Counted from the stretch's first letter, positions 52,076 through 63,663 are shown. The stretch: DNA of 63,704 bases from Chloroflexota bacterium (GCA_026707145.1 JAPOXK010000005.1:1-63704), one strand, 5' to 3'. Numbers and translations are program-made. The notes: a model not told the origin generated them from the sequence alone.

Positions 52076-52771
52076 ATGACCTCTGATACCGACGCGGCGC
52101 CGGCCGCGCCTGCGGCCGGCAGCGCCGCTGCCCCGAGCACCGAGGTCCCGAGCACTGATGTCCCAAGTGCCGAGTCGCCGCCAGCGGAGCCTGCTGGTGA
52201 TGCGCCGGCAACGGCGGACCCGCCGCCCCCGTCCCCTTCGGCGGAGCGATCTCCCCGCGATGAATCCACCGCCGAGGATGGCTCGCCGCGCGGGCGCCGT
52301 CCCCGCCGGCGGCGCGGGCGCCGCGCCCCCATCTACACCCCGGACGAGGTCAAGGCGATCTCGTACAAGGATGTCGATCGTCTCCGGCGCATCATCTCCG
52401 AGCGCGGCCGCATCGACCCGCGGCGGAAGACCGGCCTGACCGCCGCCGATCAGCGGCGCCTCGCGACCGCGGTCAAGCGCGCCCGGCACGTGGCGCTGCT
52501 CCCTTACACCGCGGAGCATATGCGGCTGGCCGCGCAATACCGTCAGGCGTCCCGGCCGCTGCGCACGCGTGAACCCGAACCAGAACGCGAACTTGAACCT
52601 GAAGCCAAACCCGAGCCCGAAGCCGAAGTCCCTACGTCTGCAAGCGAGGCCGAAGTAAGTGCGGACGCGGTCTCGCCGCCGGCACCGAGCCCTCCCTCGC
52701 CCGAGGCCGAAGTGGATGTCGCCCCGCCCGCCGACGAGCCGCCCCCCGTGGACAGCGACGCCCAAGCGTAG
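52076..52771 (+). CDS. rpsR: 30S ribosomal protein S18 with long N- and C-terminal extensions
   Basis: A 231-residue protein whose core, about residues 83-155, is bS18: '[19 protein letters not shown]', '[29 protein letters not shown]' (motif region). Normal bS18 has 75-90 residues. Residues 1-70 are an Ala/Pro/Ser-rich, mostly acidic extension followed by an Arg-rich patch (71-83); residues 160-231 are a Pro/Glu-rich tail with 'EPEPE' repeats. Position after rpsF-ssb confirms identity. The tails are predicted to be disordered and may reach the platform or the mRNA exit. Confidence 0.92.
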   Translation: MTSDTDAAPAAPAAGSAAAPSTEVPSTDVPSAESPPAEPAGDAPATADPPPPSPSAERSPRDESTAEDGSPRGRRPRRRRGRRAPIYTPDEVKAISYKDVDRLRRIISERGRIDPRRKTGLTAADQRRLATAVKRARHVALLPYTAEHMRLAAQYRQASRPLRTREPEPERELEPEAKPEPEAEVPTSASEAEVSADAVSPPAPSPPSPEAEVDVAPPADEPPPVDSDAQA

Positions 52772-52775
52772 AACC

Positions 52776-54089
52776 ATGACGGAGTCTGCCGCCCCGCCGA
52801 TCGGCGTGGGCCTCCTTGGTTTCGGCGGCGTGGGTCAGAGCGTCTACCGGACGCTTGCCGAGCAACGCGACTACTACGCCGCACGCAGCGGCCGCGCGAT
52901 CACGGTGCCGCGGATCGCCGTGCGCGATCGGGCCCGCTCCCGCACGCTCTCGGTCGATCCGGGCGTCCTCACGGACGATGCGCTCGCCATCGCGACCGAC
53001 CCTGCCCTCGCCGTCATCGTCGAGGTCATGGGCGGTGTCGAGCCGGCGATCACCTGCATTCGCGCCGCCCTCGAAGCCGGCAAGCATGTCGTGACCGCGA
53101 ATAAAGAGGTCATGGCGATCGCCGGCCCCGAGCTCCTCGAGCTCGCCTATCAACGGAACGTCGAGCTCCTGTACGAAGCCAGCGTGGGAGGCGGCATCCC
53201 GATCATCGCGCCGTTACAGCGTGACCTGCACGCCAACGAGGTCGCCGCCGTGCAGGCCATCATCAACGGCACGACCAACTTCATGTTGACGGCGATGGCG
53301 CGCGAAGGCCTCACCTACGAGGCTGCCCTCGCCGAGGCGCAGCGGCGCGGCTACGCGGAGCCCGACCCGACGAACGATGTCGATGGGACCGATGCGGCCT
53401 ATAAGCTCGCGATCCTCGCCACGCTCGCGTTCCATGTCACGGTCCGTCCGGACGACGTGTACCGCGAGGGGATTACCCAGCTCACTCCCAAAGACTTCAC
53501 CTACGCGCGGCGTCTGGGCTACATCGTTCGGCTCGTGGCGACGGCGCGCCGCGCCGCCGGCGGACTCGACGTCCGCGTGCATCCGACGCTGCTGCCGGAG
53601 GACGATCCCCTGGCCAAAGTGGATGGCGTCCTGAACGCGATCGCGGTGGAGGGGAACTTGATAGGCCGCGCGCTGTTCGAAGGACCGGGTGCCGGCCCGG
53701 CGCCCACGACCAGTGCCGTCATCGCCGATCTTCTCGATATCGTGCGCGGCATCGCCAGCGGGCGGCGGCCGCGGCGGCCGCGGCCGCCCAGCGTTGAGGC
53801 GTGCATCCAACCCGTTGGCTCGCTGCGGATGCAGTATTATTTGCGTGCTTTGGTGCGAGATCGGCCCGGCGTGCTCGCTGAGATCGGGAGCGCCTTGGCC
53901 GATAACAACATCAGCATCGCGTCACTTCTCCAGATGGAGGCAGATGCAGTGGCAGGCACTGCGGAGATCGCCATCACTACGCACCACGCCCGCGAGGCCG
54001 ATTGCGATCGGTTCCTTGCGCAAGCCGCCCGCCTCGACGCCGTTGTCGAGCAAGGGATCCGCTTGCGAATCGAAGATCCCTGGGGATGA
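52776..54089 (+). CDS. hom: Homoserine dehydrogenase with ACT domain
   Basis: A 437-residue enzyme of the aspartate pathway reducing aspartate semialdehyde. 'GVGLLGFGGVGQSVYRTL' is the NAD(P) site, 'VTANKEVMA' the catalytic-domain entry and 'INGTTNFMLTAM' and 'DPTNDVDGTDAAYKLAI' the active site. The last 80 residues are an ACT regulatory domain ('RALVRDRPGVLAEIGSALADNNISIASLLQ' region), probably the threonine-feedback site. ATG 52776 lies four bases after the rpsR stop. Confidence 0.94.
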   Translation: MTESAAPPIGVGLLGFGGVGQSVYRTLAEQRDYYAARSGRAITVPRIAVRDRARSRTLSVDPGVLTDDALAIATDPALAVIVEVMGGVEPAITCIRAALEAGKHVVTANKEVMAIAGPELLELAYQRNVELLYEASVGGGIPIIAPLQRDLHANEVAAVQAIINGTTNFMLTAMAREGLTYEAALAEAQRRGYAEPDPTNDVDGTDAAYKLAILATLAFHVTVRPDDVYREGITQLTPKDFTYARRLGYIVRLVATARRAAGGLDVRVHPTLLPEDDPLAKVDGVLNAIAVEGNLIGRALFEGPGAGPAPTTSAVIADLLDIVRGIASGRRPRRPRPPSVEACIQPVGSLRMQYYLRALVRDRPGVLAEIGSALADNNISIASLLQMEADAVAGTAEIAITTHHAREADCDRFLAQAARLDAVVEQGIRLRIEDPWG

Positions 54090-54096
54090 GGATGTC

Positions 54097-55122
54097 GTGA
54101 CGGCCACCCCCCCACCTTCCGGGTCTTCCGAGGCGATGGTTGAGTGGCTGGAGGCCGAGGTCTCCGGCCTCCGCCAGCAACTGAGCCGTCAGAGTGAGCA
54201 AGCGCAGATCGATCACACGCAGCTTTGGGACTTGGCCGAGCGGTTCCAAAAGGCCGAGTCGGGAACCGCCAACGTCACGAATCAGATCGATGCGTTGGTC
54301 GGCCTCGACCGAGAGGTGCGCGCGCTGCGCGAGCGCTTGGATCGGCTGCAAGCACTGTTCGCCCAAGAGCAAGAGCAGGTGTCGCACTTGGGGCGGCAAC
54401 TCCGCGCCGAGATGCAGAGCGATCGGGACGATCGGACGCAGCTTGCGCGCCGCACCGAGTTCGCGGAGCGCACTGTTGGGGGTCTGAGCGATCGGCTGGC
54501 CGCCGTCGATGAAGCGGTTCGGCGCGGTCAGGATGATCTCCACGCGGTTTCGCAGCGTTTCGACAGCGTCGAAATCGACGTCGTTGCCCTGGATTCACGA
54601 GTGTCCGCGAACGCGGAGGCACAGCGCCGCGTGCAAGGCAACGCGGAGACCGTGGTCGACAGGATTCAAGAGATGGAGGATCTCGCGTCTCAGTTCAACG
54701 AACGGCTCACTATTCTTGAAGAGCAGGTCCGCCGTATTACCGATGACGCGCTTGGTGTGGGCGAGATGCGCCACGAGTTCGACACGCTCAGGGAGCGTGT
54801 GGAAGCGATCCGCATTGCCAGTGACGCAACGACCGAGCGCTCGAACAGCGCGGCGCGCGACTACGGGGTGCTGAACGGTCAGCTCGAAGAGGTGGAGCGC
54901 TCGATTGAGCGGCAGCGCGTCAAGGCCGAGCAGCAGGATCATGCACTGGCCGAGCTTCGCAGGTTGGTGCATGAGGTCCGCAATCTCACCGCCCGCGAGT
55001 CAGAGCGGTTCATCGGATTTCAAGAAAAGTTGCGCCGCCGTCAGATCGCCGACCTTGAGCAAGAGGTCCGCGAGATCAAAGGGTACGCGCGCCCCGAGGG
55101 AGCGCCGGAGCCCGATGTCTGA
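54097..55122 (+). CDS. Predicted long coiled-coil protein between hom and thrC
   Basis: A 341-residue protein almost wholly predicted as helix with heptad spacing (for example 'VEWLEAEVSGLRQQLSRQSEQ', 'LDREVRALRERLDRLQALF', 'RVEAIRIASDATTERS'). No membrane helix, signal peptide or enzyme motif is seen; the first 15 residues are Pro/Ser-rich. It starts at GTG 54097 with GAGG upstream, eight bases after hom, and its end overlaps the thrC start, so it is part of the threonine operon. No known role there. Similar shapes occur in cytoskeletal or scaffold proteins. Confidence 0.75.
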   Translation: MTATPPPSGSSEAMVEWLEAEVSGLRQQLSRQSEQAQIDHTQLWDLAERFQKAESGTANVTNQIDALVGLDREVRALRERLDRLQALFAQEQEQVSHLGRQLRAEMQSDRDDRTQLARRTEFAERTVGGLSDRLAAVDEAVRRGQDDLHAVSQRFDSVEIDVVALDSRVSANAEAQRRVQGNAETVVDRIQEMEDLASQFNERLTILEEQVRRITDDALGVGEMRHEFDTLRERVEAIRIASDATTERSNSAARDYGVLNGQLEEVERSIERQRVKAEQQDHALAELRRLVHEVRNLTARESERFIGFQEKLRRRQIADLEQEVREIKGYARPEGAPEPDV

Positions 55123-56191
55123 GAGCCGCGCGGCTCACGACGCAGCCAGTCCCGGCGTCCTCACTCGCTTCGCCGATCGCCTTCCCCTGACCGGCGCCAC
55201 TCCCCGCATCTCCCTGGGTGAAGGCAGCACCCCGCTCGTCCCCGCACCCTCGCTGGAGCAGATCACGGGCGCGGCGCGCGTCTGGCTCAAGCTTGAGTTC
55301 TGCAACCCTACGGGTTCTTTCAAGGATCGCGGCATGGTGGTGGCCGTGGCGAAGGCGATTGAGGCGGGCTACGAGGCCGTACTCTGCGCCTCGACGGGCA
55401 ACACGAGCGCCTCGGCCGCAGCCTATGCCGCCCGCCAGGGGTTGCGCGTCTACGTCCTGGTTCCGGGCGGCGCCGTCGCTCAGGGCAAGCTCGCGCAAGC
55501 CGTGGCGCATGGCGCGCGCATTCTTGCCGTCGAGGGCTCGTTCGACGACGCGCTCCAGCTTGCCCGGGCGGTGACGGAGCGGCGCTCGATCGCGCTGGTC
55601 AATTCGGTCAATCCGTTCCGCATCGCGGGACAGCAGACCGCGGCCTGGGAGATCGTTGACGCGCTGGGAGACGCGCCGCAGATCCACTGCATGCCCGTGG
55701 GCAACGCCGGCAACATCACCGCCTACTGGCGCGGCTATCGCGACAGTTACGATCGTGGAGACGCCAAGCAGTTGCCGCAGATGTTCGGGTTCCAGGCGGC
55801 CGGGGCGGCCCCGCTGGTGACGGGTCGGCCCGTCCAGCATCCCCAGACGTTCGCAACCGCGATTCGCATCGGAAATCCGGCCTCATGGCAGGGCGCGGTC
55901 GCCGCCCGTGACGAATCTGGCGGCGATATCGTTGCCGTGACCGATGCGCAGATCCGGGCCGCCTACGAGCATTTGGCCCGTGCCGAAGGCGTCTTCGCGG
56001 AGCCAGCTGCGGCGGCCTCCGTCGCCGGATTGCTGGCGCTGCACGACCACGGCATGGAGCTCGCCGGCCGGCAGGTGGTCTGTGTCATTAGCGGCGCTGG
56101 GCTCAAGGACCCCGAGGCTGCTCTCCAGATCCAGCCCGACCGACGGGATGTTCCCGCTACGCTGGAAGGGATCGAGGCGGCGCTTGATTAG
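55115..56191 (+). CDS. thrC: Threonine synthase
   Basis: A 358-residue PLP enzyme converting O-phosphohomoserine to threonine. 'LGEGSTPLVPAPSLEQITG', the PLP-Lys segment 'NPTGSFKDRGM', 'CASTGNTSASAAAYAA' and 'PVGNAGNITAYWRGY' are intact, with 'AEPAAAASVAGLLAL' near the end. It overlaps the coiled-coil gene by eight bases. Confidence 0.95.
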   Translation: MSESRAAHDAASPGVLTRFADRLPLTGATPRISLGEGSTPLVPAPSLEQITGAARVWLKLEFCNPTGSFKDRGMVVAVAKAIEAGYEAVLCASTGNTSASAAAYAARQGLRVYVLVPGGAVAQGKLAQAVAHGARILAVEGSFDDALQLARAVTERRSIALVNSVNPFRIAGQQTAAWEIVDALGDAPQIHCMPVGNAGNITAYWRGYRDSYDRGDAKQLPQMFGFQAAGAAPLVTGRPVQHPQTFATAIRIGNPASWQGAVAARDESGGDIVAVTDAQIRAAYEHLARAEGVFAEPAAAASVAGLLALHDHGMELAGRQVVCVISGAGLKDPEAALQIQPDRRDVPATLEGIEAALD

Positions 56192-56239
56192 TGGCGCGGC
56201 AGGTCGGGACCGACAGCAACAGGGGAGGTCGCACTCCAG

Positions 56240-56842
56240 ATGAGCGCGTCGTCGGAGGCGTCGAACGGCAAGGCGCCCGTGGACAAGCCACGCATTGAAG
56301 CGGCAATGCGCGAATTGCTCAGCGCGATCGGGGAGAACCCCGGTCGTGAGGGCCTGCGAGACACCCCCCGGCGCATCGCGGACGTCTACGAGGAGATCCT
56401 GGGCGGCATGCGCGTCGAGCCCGCGAGCCTTCTCAAGGTCGGGTTTGAAGAGGCGCACGATGAGATGGTGATCCTTCGAGATATCCCCTTCTTTTCCATG
56501 TGCGAGCATCACCTGCTTCCCTTCCACGGCGTCGTACACGTTTCCTACATTCCCAACGGCCGCGTCGTGGGGATCAGCAAGATCGCGCGCCTCGTCGATG
56601 CGATCGCCCGGCGCCTCCAGCTCCAAGAACGGTTGACCTGCGCGATCGCCGACACCTTGATGAGCGCGGTCGCGCCGCAGGGCGTCGCGGTGGCATGCGA
56701 GGCAGAGCACCTTTGCATGACCATGCGCGGGATCAAGAAACCGGGGAGCCGCATGGTCACTTCGGCTCTGCGGGGAAGCTTCGCGACGGAGGCCGTTACC
56801 CGCGCCGAGTTCCTCTCTCTCTTGAAACGGCGCGACGGTTGA
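56240..56842 (+). CDS. folE: GTP cyclohydrolase I
   Basis: A 200-residue type IA enzyme starting folate synthesis. '[22 protein letters not shown]', the zinc and catalytic segment '[14 protein letters not shown]' and '[20 protein letters not shown]' with its second Cys are all present. AGGGGAGG precedes the ATG. The stop overlaps the next gene's TTG. Confidence 0.96.
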   Translation: MSASSEASNGKAPVDKPRIEAAMRELLSAIGENPGREGLRDTPRRIADVYEEILGGMRVEPASLLKVGFEEAHDEMVILRDIPFFSMCEHHLLPFHGVVHVSYIPNGRVVGISKIARLVDAIARRLQLQERLTCAIADTLMSAVAPQGVAVACEAEHLCMTMRGIKKPGSRMVTSALRGSFATEAVTRAEFLSLLKRRDG

Positions 56843-57834
56843 AGCTGGTTGCGGCGCCGGAGAGCTGGGCCGGACTCCGCGACGATTGGGCCGCGCTCGT
56901 TCGGCAGCTTGACCCTCCCGCCGGAGTCTTCGCGGATCCCGATTTCCCCGCGGCTTGGGCTCATGTCTTCGCCGCAGACGAGCAGTTGGAGCCGTATGCC
57001 GTCCGGGACGCGACGGGCACGCTCGTTGGGGTCTTGCCGGTTCGCTTCCGCGACGGCGTCGCGACGTTCATCGGCGATCCGGAGATCTGCGACTATATGG
57101 ACATGGTGGCTGCGCCGGGAGCCGGGCCCGCCGTCGCCGATGCCTTGCTCGCGTTGTTGGACGAGCGGGGTTGCGGGGCGGCGGAGATCCGCGGCTTGGC
57201 CGAAGGCTCGCCGACGCTGGAGGCGCTGCCCGCCGCCGCCCGGCGGCAGGAGTGGACCGTACGCAGCGCACAGGAAGCAGTCTGCCCGGTCGTCACTCTG
57301 CCAGCCCGCTGGGAGAGCTATCTCGACGGCCTCAAGGGAAAGAACCGCCACGAAGTGCGGCGGAAGTTGCGCCATTTGGCTGACGGCGGCGCCCGTGTGG
57401 CGCTCGAAGCCGAAGCGGCGCCCCAGGGCATGGGTGACGCGCTCGAAAGTCTCTTCACCATGATGCGCGACTCCCGCCGCGACAAGGCCGAGTTTCTCGA
57501 CGATCGCCGGGCGGCCTTCTTCCGCGAGCTGGTGCGTCGCTTCGGCCCCCGCGGCCTCGCCCGCCTCTACTTCCTGCTGGTCGACGGCAGGCGCGTCGCG
57601 GCCATGCTGACCTTCGAAACCCCGGACGAGGTGATGGCCTACAACAGCGGCTACGATCCCGCCTACCGCGACTTGGCCGTTGGACTCGCGTCGAAGGTGT
57701 ATCTGATCCGCCACTCGATCGAACGAGGGGCCCGTCGCTTCAATTTCTTGCGAGGCAATGAGGAGTACAAGATGCAACTCGGCGGGGTTCCGTCGCCGGT
57801 TACGCGGCTCCACCTTGAGCGCGGAGGGGCGTAG
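56839..57834 (+). CDS. GNAT-fold (BioF2-like/Acetyltransf_6) protein
   Basis: A 331-residue protein of the double-GNAT group that includes FemAB-like and CelD/BcsL-type acyltransferases. '[18 protein letters not shown]' and '[31 protein letters not shown]' (motif region), '[26 protein letters not shown]' (motif region) are the conserved second-domain elements. The substrate is unknown; relatives modify envelope polysaccharide or add amino acids. Next to a glycosyltransferase, an envelope role is likely. TTG 56839 overlaps the folE stop. Confidence 0.82.
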   Translation: MKLVAAPESWAGLRDDWAALVRQLDPPAGVFADPDFPAAWAHVFAADEQLEPYAVRDATGTLVGVLPVRFRDGVATFIGDPEICDYMDMVAAPGAGPAVADALLALLDERGCGAAEIRGLAEGSPTLEALPAAARRQEWTVRSAQEAVCPVVTLPARWESYLDGLKGKNRHEVRRKLRHLADGGARVALEAEAAPQGMGDALESLFTMMRDSRRDKAEFLDDRRAAFFRELVRRFGPRGLARLYFLLVDGRRVAAMLTFETPDEVMAYNSGYDPAYRDLAVGLASKVYLIRHSIERGARRFNFLRGNEEYKMQLGGVPSPVTRLHLERGGA

Positions 57835-57838
57835 CGAC

Positions 57839-59152
57839 ATGCCGCGGTCGGCCCGCCGCGTGGCGCTGCTGAGCACGCACTCGTCGCCGCTCGCGCTTCC
57901 CGGTACGACCAAAGCGGGCGGGATGAACGTCTACATCCGCCAACTCACTCGCGAGTTGGCCGCCCTGGGATACACGATCGACATCTTCACGCGCCAAGAT
58001 GGTGTGGCGCCGCTGGAACCGGTTGCGATCGCCCCGCGCGTGCGGCTCATCGCGCTGGAAGCCGGCCCGCCCGAGCCCCTCGATTCCGCCGCTATCCAAG
58101 CCGTCACCCCGGCTTTCACAGCCGCGCTCCTCGACTACCGTCGCCGATCCGCTCAGCGCTACGACCTGATCCATTCGCATTACTGGATTTCGGGGCTGAC
58201 CGGGGTCGAGCTGGCCGCCGCCTGGCGACGCCCGCATCTGGTGATGTTCCACACGCTCGGCGCGGTCAAGAACCGTGCTCGCCGAGGCGAGAGCGAGTCG
58301 GAGGCGCGTATCGGGGCAGAGCGGGCGATCGTCGCCTCCGCCGACCACTTCATCTGCGCCACCCCGCATGAGCGGGACTGTCTCGTCGACCTCTACGGTG
58401 CAGCCCCTGACAGCGTTACCGTCGTGCCGGGCGGCGTCGATTTGGATCGCTTCCGTCCTGGCGACCGCGCCGCCGCGCGCGCGCGGCTCGGCTTGGGCGC
58501 CGGGCCTTTCCTGCTCTTCGTGGGGAGGCTCGAGCCGCTCAAGGGCGTCGATATCCTTCTGCGCGCGGCGGCCGTGGCTGATGTGGACGAGCCGCTTCGC
58601 GTGCTGATCGCCGGTGGCGACGAGCGATCGAGTGAGGAGCGTCGCCGCCTTGAGGCGCTGGCCGACCGTCTCGGGATTGGCGACCGGGTCCGTTTTGACG
58701 CCGCGGTCAGTCATGAAGCGCTCCCTGATTACTACCGCGCGGCCGATCTGTGCGTCGTCCCCTCGTATTACGAGAGCTTCGGCTTGGTTGCCGTCGAGGC
58801 GCTGGCCAGCGGCACGCCGGTCGTCGCGACCGCTGTCGGCGGTCTGCAATACACCGTCCGCGACGGGCAAACCGGCTACCTTGTCCCCTGGCGCTGCCCC
58901 GAGCCGTTCGCGGAGCGCATCGAGACCTTGCTCGCGAACGAAGACCTGCGACAGCGGTTCGGTGAGGCGGCGCGGCGGTCCGTGACCGCTTTCCAGTGGC
59001 CCGGGGTCGCCCGGCGGATGAGCCAGGTCTACGAGCAGCTTCTCGACGCGCGCGAGGCTGGCTCCGCTGCGAGCACTGCCATGCAGGCGACGGAGCGGAA
59101 TTCGTCACGGCGTGCTGTCGCAGCGAGGGACGGCGGCCGGCAGCGCCTATAG
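57839..59152 (+). CDS. GT4-family glycosyltransferase (MshA-like)
   Basis: A 437-residue GT-B glycosyltransferase. The N-terminal domain opens 'VALLSTHSSPLALPGTTKAGGMNVYIRQL', near the form of MshA and sucrose-phosphate synthases (written here as the motif region), then 'DLIHSHYWISG' and 'VMFHTLGAVKN'. The C-terminal domain has 'VGRLEPLKGVDILLRA' and 'PSYYESFGLVAVEALASGTPVVAT' with the GT4 EX7E motif. The acceptor is not predictable. GGAGGGG precedes the ATG, five bases after the upstream stop. Confidence 0.88.
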   Translation: MPRSARRVALLSTHSSPLALPGTTKAGGMNVYIRQLTRELAALGYTIDIFTRQDGVAPLEPVAIAPRVRLIALEAGPPEPLDSAAIQAVTPAFTAALLDYRRRSAQRYDLIHSHYWISGLTGVELAAAWRRPHLVMFHTLGAVKNRARRGESESEARIGAERAIVASADHFICATPHERDCLVDLYGAAPDSVTVVPGGVDLDRFRPGDRAAARARLGLGAGPFLLFVGRLEPLKGVDILLRAAAVADVDEPLRVLIAGGDERSSEERRRLEALADRLGIGDRVRFDAAVSHEALPDYYRAADLCVVPSYYESFGLVAVEALASGTPVVATAVGGLQYTVRDGQTGYLVPWRCPEPFAERIETLLANEDLRQRFGEAARRSVTAFQWPGVARRMSQVYEQLLDAREAGSAASTAMQATERNSSRRAVAARDGGRQRL

Positions 59153-59381
59153 GAGTCTTGCCGCACTGATCGGCCCGGGCGATGGCGATCGAACCGGGCC
59201 CGGCGCGCGCTGGCGGGAGGCCGGTCAGCGATTACGGCGGCGAGTCGGGTACGCTGGCCTCAAGATGCTCCCGTATCCTGTCGGGGAGCCAAGGGAACCG
59301 AAGCGAGAGAGGGTGCACGTCCCGGCGGACGCTGGACGCAAGGGCGGCGCCGGGAGCGAAAGGATCTAGGGTAGGCGCGCG

Positions 59382-60296
59382 GTGGAGGACACGGCACTCT
59401 ACCTGCTTTGGTCGGGACTCGTCGCGGCGGGCGTTTCAGCGGCGGTATACGTCGTCTACGCCATGCAGCCCCGTCTCGCCGTTCTTTCCATCCCGGGCAT
59501 CGCCGCCACGAGCGCCGGCACGCTGACGGTGGCGGCGGGGGTCGGGGCGCCGTCCCGCCGGCAACGCTCCCGTACCGTCGGCGGCGTCGCTTCCCTCGCG
59601 GCGTGGACATCTGTGGCCTTTGGCGGAGCGGGACTCATCGTCCGCACGATCGCCCTTGATCACGCTCCGTACTCCAACCTCTTCGAGTTCTCCATGGCGT
59701 TCGGTTTCGCCATCGCCCTAATGTACGTCCTTGCCGAGCGGCGATTCGGTACGCGGATCCTTGGCGCCTTCGTGATGCCGGTCTCCTTCGGGCTCTATGC
59801 CAGCGCCCTCGCCTTCCCTTCGGAGGGGCAGGAGGTATTGGTGCCGGCGCTCCAAAGCCCCACCCTCCTTACCATTCACGTGGCCCTGATGATCCTCGCC
59901 TACGCGGTGCTTGCGGTCGCTTTCGGCGCGGCGGTGATGCACATACTCCAAGGCAGCGCGGGGCGGCGCTTCGATTGGCTCCCCGCTGCGCGCCGGTGCG
60001 ACGAGCTCACGTATCGCTCTGTCCTGGTAGGCTTCCCGCTTTTGGCGGCCGGGGTCGCCCTGGGAGCCTTCTGGGCCAACGATGCTTGGGGCCGGTATTG
60101 GGGATGGGACCCCAAGGAGACCGCGGCTCTGGTCACCTGGCTGATCTTCGCCGCTTACCTGCACACGCGGGGGGTCCGGCAACTCAAAGGCGCGCGCGGC
60201 TCTTGGATCGTGGTCGGTGGATTCGCTGCGGTCCTGTTCACCTATCTGGGCGTAAATCTCTGGATCAGCGGACTTCACTCCTACGCTGGCGTTTGA
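59382..60296 (+). CDS. ccsB: Cytochrome c biogenesis protein CcsB/ResC
   Basis: A 304-residue membrane protein with about eight helices. The haem-handling WWD motif is 'WGRYWGWDPKETAALVTW' near residue 240; flanking periplasmic His residues are at 'ALDHAPYSN' and 'GLHSYAGV'. It is the partner of ResB, whose gene lies 35 kb upstream. The start is GTG 59382. A gap of about 230 bases precedes it with no convincing gene. Confidence 0.92.
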   Translation: MEDTALYLLWSGLVAAGVSAAVYVVYAMQPRLAVLSIPGIAATSAGTLTVAAGVGAPSRRQRSRTVGGVASLAAWTSVAFGGAGLIVRTIALDHAPYSNLFEFSMAFGFAIALMYVLAERRFGTRILGAFVMPVSFGLYASALAFPSEGQEVLVPALQSPTLLTIHVALMILAYAVLAVAFGAAVMHILQGSAGRRFDWLPAARRCDELTYRSVLVGFPLLAAGVALGAFWANDAWGRYWGWDPKETAALVTWLIFAAYLHTRGVRQLKGARGSWIVVGGFAAVLFTYLGVNLWISGLHSYAGV

Positions 60297-60348
60297 CGGA
60301 GCCCGCGCTGAGATCCACAGAGTCCTGGCGAACTGCGTACTCGCTGCC

Positions 60349-60378
60349 TTGACACGGTTTTTCCTCGATCCGTAGAGT
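60349..60378 (+). promoter_or_regulatory. Promoter of the str operon (rpsL-rpsG-fusA-tuf)
   Basis: TTGACA at 60349-60354 is a perfect -35, followed after 18 bases by TAGAGT at 60373-60378. It leads a leader of about 150 bases before rpsL. Confidence 0.65.
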
Positions 60379-60533
60379 GGAAAACTAAGTCAGCGCCTCA
60401 CCGAGGGCGTGAGGCCGAAGCCGTTCTCCGGCGAAGACCGCTGCGGTCGCAAGTTCGTGGCAGGTTCTCCGGTCGGCTTTCGGCCTTTTCTCGTGTCTAG
60501 GACCACCGCGGTTGCGTGGTTGAGAGGGCTATC
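60379..60533 (+). promoter_or_regulatory. Structured rpsL leader with terminator-like long stem
   Basis: The leader can fold as AGGCCGAAGCCG (60412-60423) with CGGCTTTCGGCCT (60474-60486), a 12-bp stem with one bulged base, followed by TTTC, as in an intrinsic terminator. Inside the 50-base loop GACCGC (60436-60441) pairs with GCGGTC (60443-60448), and TTCTCCGG is repeated at 60424-60431 and 60465-60472. It lies upstream of rpsL, suggesting attenuation of the str operon, perhaps by S7 or S12. Confidence 0.45.
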
Positions 60534-60962
60534 GTGCCGACGATCAATCAGCTAGTGCGCAAGGGACGCAAGCCTGTTACGAAGAAGACCAAGGCGCCCG
60601 CCCTCCGCTTTGTTCACAACGCCCTCACCAACCGGACGCACACGGGCCGTGGATCGCCGCAGAAGCGCGGCGTGTGCACCGCCGTCCGCACGGTCACTCC
60701 GAAGAAACCGAACTCGGCGCTGCGCAAGATCTGCCGTGTTCGGCTCACTAACGGCATCGAAGTAACGGCCTACATCCCCGGGGAGGGGCACAGCTTGCAG
60801 GAGCACTCCGTCGTCTTGATTCGTGGCGGACGCGTCAAGGACCTCCCAGGTGTGCGCTACCACGTCGTTCGTGGCGCCCTCGACTCGCAGGGCGTTTCGA
60901 ACCGCAAGCGGGGGCGCTCCAAGTACGGCACGCGCAAGAGCGAGGCTCCCGCCACCGCCTAG
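60534..60962 (+). CDS. rpsL: 30S ribosomal protein S12
   Basis: A 142-residue uS12. '[13 protein letters not shown]' at the N-terminus, '[25 protein letters not shown]' (motif region), and '[25 protein letters not shown]' (motif region) with the Asp of beta-methylthiolation. Between 'KAPAL' and 'SPQKRGVC' there is an extra segment of about 15 residues ('[16 protein letters not shown]'), as in Chloroflexota S12. GTG 60534 has GAGAGGG upstream. Confidence 0.96.
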   Translation: MPTINQLVRKGRKPVTKKTKAPALRFVHNALTNRTHTGRGSPQKRGVCTAVRTVTPKKPNSALRKICRVRLTNGIEVTAYIPGEGHSLQEHSVVLIRGGRVKDLPGVRYHVVRGALDSQGVSNRKRGRSKYGTRKSEAPATA

Positions 60963-61005
60963 GGCGGCCCCACGGTCGGGTGCGACCGTTGAAGGACACG
61001 ACATC

Positions 61006-61476
61006 ATGCCCAGGCGCAACCGACCCGAACGACGCAGGATTGATCCCGATCCCCGCTACAACAACGCCACTGTGCAGCAGACGATCAACCGCGTCATGCA
61101 GCGGGGGAAGAAGAGCACGGCCGAGCGCATCGTCTATGAAGCCCTGCACCGCGTCGGCGAGAGTACCCGGCAGGATGCGCTAGAGGTCTTCCTGCAGGCG
61201 CTGCGGAATGTGACGCCGCAGATGGAGGTCAAGCCCCGCCGGGTTGGCGGGGCCACGTACCAGGTTCCGGTCGAGATCCGGGCCGACCGGCGGAACGCCC
61301 TCGCCATCCGCTGGCTGCTCACCGCCGCGCGCGCGCGCAAGGGCATGGCGATGGCGCGGCGGCTCGCAGCCGAGATCGAGGACGCCTATCACAATACCGG
61401 CGCCGCGGTGAAGCGCCGGGAGGACACGCACCGGATGGCGGAGGCCAATCGTGCGTTCGTGCACTACCGCTGGTAG
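61006..61476 (+). CDS. rpsG: 30S ribosomal protein S7
   Basis: A 156-residue uS7 that nucleates assembly of the 30S head. 'PRRNRPERRRIDPDPRYNNATVQQTINRVMQRGKK' (motif region), 'ALRNVTPQMEVKPRRVGGATYQVP' (motif region) and 'RKGMAMARRLAAEIEDA' are typical. ATG 61006 has AAGGA about ten bases upstream. Length is standard. Confidence 0.96.
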   Translation: MPRRNRPERRRIDPDPRYNNATVQQTINRVMQRGKKSTAERIVYEALHRVGESTRQDALEVFLQALRNVTPQMEVKPRRVGGATYQVPVEIRADRRNALAIRWLLTAARARKGMAMARRLAAEIEDAYHNTGAAVKRREDTHRMAEANRAFVHYRW

Positions 61477-61561
61477 CCGTCACGGGTCCGTGCGACCTGT
61501 CGGACGGGAATCGTGTTGGAGAGGTAGACGGATCGCGAGCGAATGAGCAGTAGGTGAATTA

Positions 61562-63625
<2,064 letters not shown>

Positions 63626-63663
63626 GGAGCGGCTGGCGAACCGCCGCCGGGGGAGGAGCAATC

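Noticed and set aside
59264-59368. A 34-codon frame before ccsB
   Set aside because: Short, charged, no ribosome site and no similarity that I recognise; more likely the ccsB leader.
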